Source of the DNA: Euperipatoides rowelli
Taxonomy: Eukaryota; Onychophora; Udeonychophora; Euonychophora; Peripatopsidae
Length of the DNA stretch: 12,999 nt
Reading direction: 5' to 3' (one strand)
Assembly (NCBI GenBank): GCA_003024985.2
Contig: PXIH01S0015142.1
Below the pieces are notes generated by a model, which saw only the letters and a program-made list of their open reading frames with translations, was not told where the DNA came from and ran no database searches. Position 1 is the first letter of the stretch, and each line of letters opens with the position of its first letter. Below are positions 1 through 9,300 of the stretch, one piece after another. Both the position numbers and the translations under genes were made by a program.

Positions 1-119
1 GGTTACTAACCTTGTGTTAGGAGTTAGGGTCACTCAAGGAGGTTTAATATTAGTGGGTCAGATGAGGGATAACAATGTTGTTGGTGTCTGAGATCCAGAC
101 GCTAGTAAAAAAAAAAAAA
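1..119 (+). repeat. Possible 3' end of a poly-A-tailed retroposon
   Basis: This stretch is GC-richer than everything around it and stops abruptly at 13 consecutive A (107-119), followed by very AT-rich DNA. That pattern suits the tail of a SINE or LINE entering from the left edge. It carries GAGTTAGGGT, an inverted relative of the ACCCTAAC-type words in the small elements at 1535 and 6548, and a short GTCTG/CAGAC stem (86-100). No family is recognised. Confidence 0.25.
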
Positions 120-300
120 GTTATTATTAAAAACAAAATGTATTAATTAAAGATGTAAAGAATATTTAGATAATCCTTTTTAATTACAATTAAATTTATA
201 AATAGATTAATAAGAAAAAAGCTAATGTAATAAAATTAAAATTTATTCTGCCAATCTTCTTCCTTCTTGTCGTTATTCTCGTTATTTTATGCTAAACAAA
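120..300 (+). promoter_or_regulatory. Putative promoter and 5' UTR of the proteasome beta2 gene
   Basis: The stretch directly upstream of the start codon holds a TATAAATAG word at 197-205, about 95 bases before the ATG, a CCAAT word at 251-255, and a pyrimidine-rich tract (256-282) that could hold the transcription start. In DNA this AT-rich a TATA-like match can arise by chance, and proteasome genes often lack TATA boxes. No upstream non-coding exon could be identified. Confidence 0.3.
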
Positions 301-353
301 ATGGCAACTCTGCTTGAACACAGAAGTGGCTTTGTATTTGACAATTGTGCTCG
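301..353 (+). CDS. PSMB7: Proteasome beta2 coding exon 1 (propeptide start)
   Basis: The exon encodes [17 protein letters not shown] plus two bases of an Arg codon. GF-F-DNC followed by RN is the hallmark of beta2 propeptides. The ATG at 301 has A at -3 and G at +4, a strong start context. An in-frame ATG at 289 (MLNK then M) has a poor context with T at -3, so 301 is preferred. The donor is CG|GTAAGTT, close to ideal, and the intron is phase 2. Confidence 0.93.
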
Positions 354-3300
354 GTAAGTTAATAATATTTTTTTTAATAATTTTTTTATATATATTTTTT
401 AATATTTAAACTTCCTATTTTTTTAAATAATTGAATATTATTACTTTATTTGCCTTAAACTAACTACAAATGCTACTCTAAAACTTACTTCAAATTTATT
501 TATTTTTATAAATGTCAGGAATGATGAAGCATTTTTTGACTATGAACTTTATTCAAATCAAGAACTTACAGTTCCCTCGTAAAACATTGACAAGATTTCT
601 TGAAGTAAATAATAGTATACTTTTATACTAAGGATATTTTTAAATCGGCCCGGAGAAGAATAAATTAATAAAACATTTTGTGGATTTTCTGACAATTGTT
701 GCTTGAAAACTATCCATTAGGGTAAAGGAAAGGCTATTTTGGTACGGTAATGTAATAATATAATGATTGGTTATATTTGGAATGTCAAAATATGGCTGTC
801 CTGCCAGTTGGAATTTGTTTTATGTACGAGTTACTGTATTTTGTGTACAAGTTAATTTGCTTTAACAAGTCTTGTGAAGACTTTTACAGGTATATATACA
901 TCGAAAATGAAGTTGATCGAGTTTTATCTCAGATTTTGATTCAAGAAAGTGTGGTATGTCTTAGGCGAGCAAATCATGCTTCATGATTTTTTTTAAGAAA
1001 TCCAGTTCAGGTTTATGGTTCATTAGCTGGCATTGAATTTCAGAGGAATGTTACTTAGTGTAAAATTCTTTGTTTATTTATTGAATTCGACCTTAAATGA
1101 CATGCTAATGCTAAATACATTACGACTAATGCATATTCTAGATTTCATTTAGCCTACAGTACCGGTATCCTACTTTATAAATGAAAAATATTTGTCTTCC
1201 AACTAATCTATCATATTATTACAAGTTTACTCCACTTACATTCACGCTTGTATCTATTTTTGATCAACTTATTTGTCTATTCAACAGATTAACAATATTG
1301 AATCTGTTGGAGATTAGGGCTCTCAAAATCATTTTGGCAGATGGTATGATAGCTATCTTGATATTCTGTATGACATTGGTCTCTCTTCACTTAAAGATAG
1401 ATGGGCGATCTCATTTAATATGCACCAACCTTTCTTGACCTATTTAAAATGTGTTAACCAGTAAAATATGGACATAAAATCATATCACTAGAAATCACAA
1501 ATTATTTGTTTCCTTCATCAAAACTAAAAGATATGCCAATTCATGGCAATATTCCAGTTTATGTTTTCCCCCAAGATGGCCGTTATACATCTTTTATTAC
1601 CATTCTAACCTTACACTGAACCCTAACTCAAAATCAAGAGTTGCAATAATCCCGTTTGAATATATTTTTATCGATATTACATTTCTGACAAGTCAATCAT
1701 CTTGAGGGTAACATAAACTGGAATCTTGCCTATATGGCCTACAAACACAGTGTAGGACAGAAGTAATAGGGCAGTGGAGAGATGGATGAATATATAGTAC
1801 GTTGGTTTTAGTCATTTATTTTCATCATCATCATTGGGCGCATTCTCCGGGGCGGTGGTTCTCGTTCATGGATCACCAAATATTTCTAATCACCAAATAT
1901 TTCTATCTTGAACTGTTCTTTATAGAATTACCTGATGTTAGCCCTATCCTTAAGGTCATCCAACCATTCTCTTCTTGATCTTCCTCTTCTTTTTTTCCCT
2001 TTCTGTCCATCCCTCAAAAGTTACTAGTCTTCTCTAATTCCTGCAAATCCTCTCATAACTTGCCCGGCATATTTCCATTTCCTCTTCCTTACTTCATCCA
2101 AAAGACTATTATAACCGCCTCCTCATCTTTTCCACACTTCCTCATTTCTGATCAAATCTGCCCACTTTATTTTCAACACTCTTCTTGCACACCAGATATC
2201 AAAAGCATTGATCTTCTCTTCTAAGTCTTCTATTTAAAGTCTAATTCTCACATACATATAAGAAAACTGACCAAACATAGCATTTTAACATGTTCAATTT
2301 TAAATGTTTGTTAACATCTCTTTTTAGAAACTCTTTTTGTTTCCAAAATTCAAATTTTACCATTCCTTAACTTGTTTGAATTTACTTTATAGTTAATATT
2401 TACTGTAGACTACAATGCTTTGTACCATTCTTGAACTACAAGAAAGGATTGTTAATGCTTGTGCATCGATCACTGTTGATTTATATAATTTTATTTTTAT
2501 TAAATTCTGCTACACAAAACTTGAAAACTGCTTTACAATTTTAAACATGTATAGCAGTCACTGCTAATCAAAAAAAAAAAGTTAATTTACCGCTGGTGAT
2601 GATAAATAGTAAGAGTCAGCAAACTAGGATGTCTATAAATTAAATAGGTCTACAATCTAAACACTAATGTATTTAAAAACTAAATATAAGCGCAAGATTA
2701 GCCAACTAGCAGGATTCTTGGTCTTGCTTGGTAATATCAACAATCAAGATATACGGTAATCAATTAACTAGGCCTAATTGATTTTTCACACCCTTATTTC
2801 AACAGTTTCAAGGTATGTTTGACAACATTGATTTCAACACTCATTGTTTCATTGAATTGACAGAGTTCTTGTCAAATAAAAATGATTTTTTCCTTCTATA
2901 CAATAATTTGGTAAGTTTAAAGAGAAATTATTTTTACTGCACACCTCACAATAATTTCAATTTTTTTGAAGAGCTTATCATTTGTTTATTTTTTAGTAAT
3001 GCTTTTCTCCTTTCCAATGGTGCTGTTCTACCTAAAGAACGTAAAACGGGCACAACAATAGCAGGTCTGGTTTTTAAGGTAAGAATGATTTAAAAATATA
3101 CTGTACATCCTAATTTACAGTATTTCCATTTTTTCAGCTGATGTCCAAAAAGAATTGCCATTAATAATAATATAAATTATTCCTACAAAATTGATTTATT
3201 TTATAGTCTAATATACAGTATGTACTGTATACAATTATCTTTGTAATTTTGATACACAAACATTATTGTCATGTTTCTAGCAACAATCTAATTTTATTTT

Positions 3301-6300
3301 TTAAATACTATTAGCATTCAGAAGCCAAAGATGTCGGAATTATTCTTGGTCAGCTGGGCTAGTTAATTGTAATTATGTCACAATCACCTCAAAGGATTCT
3401 TTTTTTTTTAATGCTGGCTCAAACATGAATCTGAAGTCCATGGCAAACAAATTAACTTACACACTTTATAATAGGCAGCCTCTTAATTAAAATATGAGAA
3501 AAACTTTAGTTTCTTATAACCCCATACAGGTGAAGGATTGAGTCCTATTTCACATAATAAATTTAAATTTTATGCTGTGTTAATAAAAAAATCAAGGAGC
3601 ACAATATGTTATATTTTCTACTGTACTAGAAAAGCATAGTTTCGTATAATAGCTCTTGTTGAACTAAGGAGTATGATTATTAAGGATTTAACACTTCAAT
3701 TTAAATAAAATATTTTATTTTGCTGCATTATAACAAATTTATAATTCAGATTGAATTAAATTCTATGCATGGTATAATATACAGTAGGTCTATACTTTGT
3801 ATATAAATAGAATCGTGTTTAAAAACTATTATTTGTTTATATGAGGTTTAATTTTAGACTTTATTGAGTGGATGCGAGTACACACAAAAATACCCGGTTA
3901 CACTATGTAGTGTCTTAGATCTACATGTGTTACACTTGGGATCTTTAGTATATAGCCTACTCTAAACCATATATTTTAAATTTTCATAATTTGTAACTTT
4001 TTCTTTCTCTTTTTTTTTTTTTTAGGATGGGGTCGTGCTGGGAGCAGATACCAGAGCTACTGAGGATACTATAGTTGCTGATAAGAATTGCTCCAAAATT
4101 CATTATCTTGCTCAAAACATGTAGTATGTCTTTTTTTTATATATTATTTTAAGAGAATTTATTAATTTTTATTTAACATTTTTAAATAGACATTTAAAAC
4201 AATATGAGTGGGAAATCCATTCAGATTTACAATTACATCTCTTAGATAGTTTGATGAGTTTTCAATTATAATTACCTGTTTCTTTGATGTATAGTTTAAT
4301 GAATGGAAAATAGGAACATTTTTTTTGTCTTGTTTTTTTTTGTCATTAGATTTTTTCAATGCATTTCATTTATTTGGTTTGTATCTGGTTACGTGAACAT
4401 TTCATTTTATAGACGAATGATCGAAGTTAGTCCTTTCTGAGTAGCAAAGTACTCCGATGCAATTGAAGATAAAATTTGAACTTATTAAAGAAAATGAGCA
4501 AAAAAAAAATGCTTATTTTGAAGTCTATTTTACAAAGACTAACATTTTCAAATTACTGCATTAATCCTTTCAGGTAAAAACTTGCATAGCCTTATTTCGG
4601 GGATATTAAATCAATGTATCCCCCACCCCCCCCAAAAAAAAAAAAATGAATGTAAGATTCATGATTAGGATTGCAGATGTATTAAAATGAAAAATTATCG
4701 CTACACCGTCATCTAAGATCTTGTAATCACTTAGTTTTTACATAACAATTTCAATCCCTTTAATAAATCCAAGTTGTAGCAATGATACCTTTTTTTGTCG
4801 GTTATTATGAAAACCAAAAAACACTTCTCGAGCAGGGTTGGGAAGTTTGAAACGAAATTATTTTTGAATGACGAACGGTCTAGTTCATTTTGTGCACTTA
4901 ATGATGAATGAAAAAGTATCAAATAGTTTAAATAATTTAAAAAGTTAGCTATTGAAGAACACGCCTCTAATTTGAATTTAAGTCGATCCTTATTTTGATT
5001 ACTCTTCTACTTATTTTTTTTTATATGTGATGCATTAGAATTGAAAATAAAATCATTTAAATGATATACAGTAGGTGGATGGACTTCAATAGCTGAGTTA
5101 ATTGTTTATAATCATAAAAACAAAGTTTTATGCAGCTTTGAAATATAAAAAAAATTTGAAGCTAATAAAGACAAATGTTGCCCTTATTGGCATTCAGTTT
5201 CATGCAAAATATATTACTGCCAATGTGGCTGCACAATACATTTTTACCAATAGTTAATTTGTTTGTGTGAACAATTTTAGGACTAATGTTTTGCTTATAT
5301 CATAAAGGTGAGAGTAAAAAGTGCTCAGGTGAGATATGCTAATTTTTAGTTTACTGAAAATTTGACAAAACTTCATCTTTAACTACTTAGTACATAGTAA
5401 AAGCCCGACACATTTCTAGGGATCTACTTGCTTTAATAGATACATGTAGATTTGAACATTTTTTCCCAATCATTTTTTTTTACCTGTGACAGGAATTTTT
5501 GCCCCATTAAAAAATGTGAAAAATTAATAGGCTTTTAGTCTCTATGTAATAATTAGCTTGAATTATAAAGTGGCAAGGTAGGTAAAGGGAAAGGCTTATA
5601 CTGTAGGCCTATACCTCATGAACAGCATACAACTTGAATTTTATGAAGACATTTTGAGTTGGGCAGTGGGATTTTGAATGAAACATTGTTCATACGGTAC
5701 AAGGTTTTAATTTGTAACACATTATGCATTTTACTTCCAATTTTACATTTTTTATTTTATAACTTTTAAAATGTTAAAATTTTATATTTCAGTTTTTAAA
5801 TTTTTATTTTAAAATGATTTTTAGACATTTTGCATACATACTGGAATAAAAATATTGAAAATAATACAAGCTTTTTGTTGCCTTTAACCACTTAATCAAT
5901 TTACCCAAGTTAATTCAGGTATTTTTGTTTTTGGCTTAATATTTTCCTGATTAATCGCAGTCACCAGCTAAATTAAACACACATTCAAAAATTTCATGAG
6001 TTTAGTTGTGTAAAAAGCCAAAGCGTATTGAAAGTTTACTCAAAATAATGTTTAAATTTCACCACACTTCATTTTAACCCTTTATTTTGCATTTAAGTTA
6101 TCTTAGAATATTTTTTAATTTAATATTTTGATGGATACAGTATATAATTGTCAGTCTAATATATTGATGTAGTTGAGTATTACTGTATATAAGATACAGT
6201 ATATTGATTATTAATGGATATTTTTGTTATTATTGGATAGGCTTATATTTCTTTATTATTTGATATACTGATTGTTTTATTTCTTATTACAATTTATAAC

Positions 6301-9300
6301 AAAATTTTCATAATAATGAATAGTATTATTCAGTATTATAATACTATTCAGTATTATGAAAATTGTTATAAATTGTAATAATACTGAATAGTAGTATAAT
6401 ACTGAATAATACTATTTCATTCACATGTTTTTACTTATTTTTTATATAATTTGAAACTATTTTGAAATAAATGTGTTATTTTTATATTAAAAAACGAGTT
6501 AACTCTGGAAAATGTTCTATAGAAAAAAATCTATAAATGAATATAACGGTATTACTTCCATACATACACACTTGTGTATAACATATACTGTATATGCATT
6601 TCAAATATAGCAGCGTGTGTAATTGGTATTTTTTCTTGCCGATTTTAGTATATTTTCTTAATACAGTTCTAACCTTACCCTAACCATGAACCCTAGGATA
6701 ATCTAGAGGTGAAATAATCTTTTGCTGATCACTGGTCATATACAAGTGTGTACCTATGGGAGGAATACCAAATATAATATTAAAAAAATAGTTTGTCTTT
6801 GAACATATTTTCCTAAAATAAATAGTTGGCTAAGTGGTTAAAGTTGTATTTTGCTAAAAGTGCATCAGAAAAAAAAATTAAATTGAATAAAAAATTTACC
6901 TAAATATTACCGTAATAAATAGAAATTCTTCTGTTGTCATTTTGACTCAGAGAACAAGTTCACACTATAAAACTTAACTAGTAAGTATCATAGTTTTGAA
7001 GAGTTTTTTTTTTTTAAATTTTTTAAATGTTTACTTAAAAATCATGACTGATGCCTTTTAACAAAAAGCCATTCATTTCTAGTCATCAGGTACCTCGGAT
7101 ATTTTAACTCTTAGAATATAAGACAAATGTATGCTTGGACATTATTGTAATTAGTTTTTTTTACTGGCTAATGTTCCTTTTAGCTGTTGTGGAGCGGGTA
7201 CAGCAGCTGACACTGAAATGACAACCCGACTTATTTCTGCACAGTTAACTTTACATAGGCTTAATACTGGACGTGAGGTTAGAGTTTGCACCGCAAACAG
7301 AATGCTGAAGCAGATGTTGTTCAGGTAAGAATTATTTAAAATAGTGTTTGAATTTATTGTTTAAAGTTAGTCATATGGTTAAAAATAAATCACAAGTTGT
7401 GATTGTTAAAATTACTAACTCAAAATGTTGATATATTGTTGTACTTGCTTTTGAAAAATAGTACAATAAAATAGAAATTAAAACCTTAGTTTGGGTATTT
7501 ACACCCAAGTTAAGGCAGTCTATGTATATTTGTGTCTGAATTCTCTATGTTTTCAGGCTATTTATGATTTTTTTTTTTTTACTATTTATACAGGCTAGCA
7601 AAAATCAATTTTGTGAAATGTCATTAGCCAATATTTGCCAGGGCTGTAGCCAGCCTTTTTTAAATTTGACAAGCTTTTTTTTTTGGTTGTACGGATNTTT
7701 TGTTACCCTTTTGTTAGATTTGATAAGATGTTTTTGGAAGGGTATGCTCATTTTGTAGTTTCTTATGTATTTTCTTCAGAAAAAGGACGGGGGGGGGGGG
7801 AGATGGGACTACACACCCATCCACCCCCTTCAATGTGAGGGCCCTGATTTCATGATAATTATTTTAGTTAATTACCTACATAACATAAAAATATATTAAA
7901 AAAAAAATTTTCCATAGGGCCCCCTGACTCCATGGGGATCTAAAATCTGGAAAAACCCGAAATCCGGCCTGGCTAAAGTCCTAATCTAGCCGGATTTGGG
8001 TCCTATACTGTACTGTGGTTTGCTATGACAACTACGGTAAAATTTCAATAAGCAAAATGTAACTCACTTTGCCCTGATACCTTTGAATTACTTTTTAAAT
8101 GGTTCCTATCTTGATCATTTCTTAAAACAATATGTTAATTATTTGTTTATATTACTAATTATTTAATCAAATTAATTACAGTATAAGGTTTATTTGAATT
8201 TATATAGAGATATTTTTTAAAAAACTGACACCATTCCGGAAATTATCTTTGTCCCAAATCGAGCTCGGATCAGAAATCATCCCCGAATTTCAGAGCCCAG
8301 TCCATGCCTACGCTAAACCGTGTCCGGTCAACCCAGCACTAATAAATAATGTTCTAACATTGTCATACTTGATGTAGTAATATGTGCCGATAAGTTTGCT
8401 CTAGTAAAGAAACTTTCAATTTCAGTTGCCATGACGATGTAAACTCTGTGCATAAACACCAATACCACTTGGTGCAATCTAGATGTGTTTTCTTCTTCCA
8501 TTTAATTCTGTTCCTCACTTACAATTTCTTTTTTTTTTTTCTCAAATGAACTAACAATGTTGGGGCTCAAACTGTAACGTCACCATTACTGCAACAATTA
8601 TACAATATAAAAATACCATGCTCGTAACGCTATGGAAATGTGAGAAAGCATACACACAGGTTACCCTAGTTGTCAGCAAACTATTTCCGATATTTCCATG
8701 GTTGCAAATAGTTCTTATTAAAACTTAAAAACAAAAAACACTTTGAGATTAAATAAAAAATAATTATATATTCATTATTAACAATATATTCAATAGTAAT
8801 TTGTAAATTATACTAGAGTGGAGTCCCCCTTTAAGAAATGGAAACACCTTTATTTGTATAACTTATGCCTTCACTGTTCTGTTATAAAGAAAAAGGGGAG
8901 ATCCTTTTTCTTTATAACAGAGATGCAGGATTTCATATTTCTTCCCATAGAATTAAGATATTTATAACAGTATAAAATTTTATTTAAAAGCTTTGAACTA
9001 TTATAATTAGACAATCACAGTATAATCATAAATGAAACTTGACCAAGAAACCTAAAATATTGTCATTAAAAACTGAACAGTTAGGAAATTACATATAAAC
9101 ATTTAGATATAAATTATTTAAAAAGCAGAACAATAAAATCTGCGCTAATTTGTTTATTTTTTGTCATGATTTCTCCCCTGGCCCCTCCTTACACTCACAC
9201 TTTAACATTGACCTTTGTTAAATCAATACTTTACTGTATTTGTTTAATTTTTTTCATTTTCTCCTAACAGATATCAAGGTTATATTAGTGCTGCTCTAGT

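Larger units (their letters stand above)
354..2996 (+). other. Intron 1 of the proteasome beta2 gene (2643 nt)
   Basis: Bounded by GTAAGT and TTTTAG, phase 2. It contains the candidate cassette exon at 519-578, a weak LINE-like fragment on + near 1309-1464, an inverted-repeat element at 1535-1738 and the RTE-type fragment on minus at 1822-2245. Outside these, 583-1300 and 2260-2990 are AT-rich with no supportable gene. Confidence 0.9.
4124..7183 (+). other. Intron 3 of the proteasome beta2 gene (3060 nt)
   Basis: Bounded by GTATGT and TTTTAG, phase 2. It contains poly-C/poly-A (4621-4645), the nested palindrome at 6286-6416 and the inverted-repeat element at 6548-6769. The remainder (4130-6280 and 6780-7180) is AT-rich with no supportable coding region. 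Confidence 0.9.
7325..9270 (+). other. Intron 4 of the proteasome beta2 gene (1946 nt)
   Basis: Bounded by GTAAGA and CTAACAG, phase 2. It contains the hAT-like element (7639-7983), a GC-richer block (8225-8340) and the perfect hairpin at 8878-8921. The rest is AT-rich without a gene. Confidence 0.9.

Noticed and set aside
289-300. In-frame upstream ATG giving MLNK before the chosen start
   Set aside because: Its context is weak (T at -3, C at +4) while the ATG at 301 has A at -3 and G at +4. Either start gives the same mature subunit.
777-986. 69-codon open frame on +
   Set aside because: No motif, and it sits inside intron 1 in AT-rich DNA with no splice or expression support.
2815-2996. 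Open frame running into exon 2 from an ATG at 2815
   Set aside because: It has no similarity to beta2 propeptides, whereas splicing at 2996/2997 gives the expected RN...KTG spacing. The upstream part is intron 1.
4162-4922. Two short minus-strand open frames (4162-4359 and 4731-4922)
   Set aside because: Lys/Asn-rich low-complexity translations typical of random AT-rich sequence.
1602-6698. Telomere-like ACCCTAAC words
   Set aside because: They occur only as one or two units inside the two MITE-like elements and are not a telomeric array.
7564-7758. 64-codon open frame on + crossing an unresolved base
   Set aside because: It overlaps the border of the hAT-like repeat and consists largely of Phe/Leu from T-runs.
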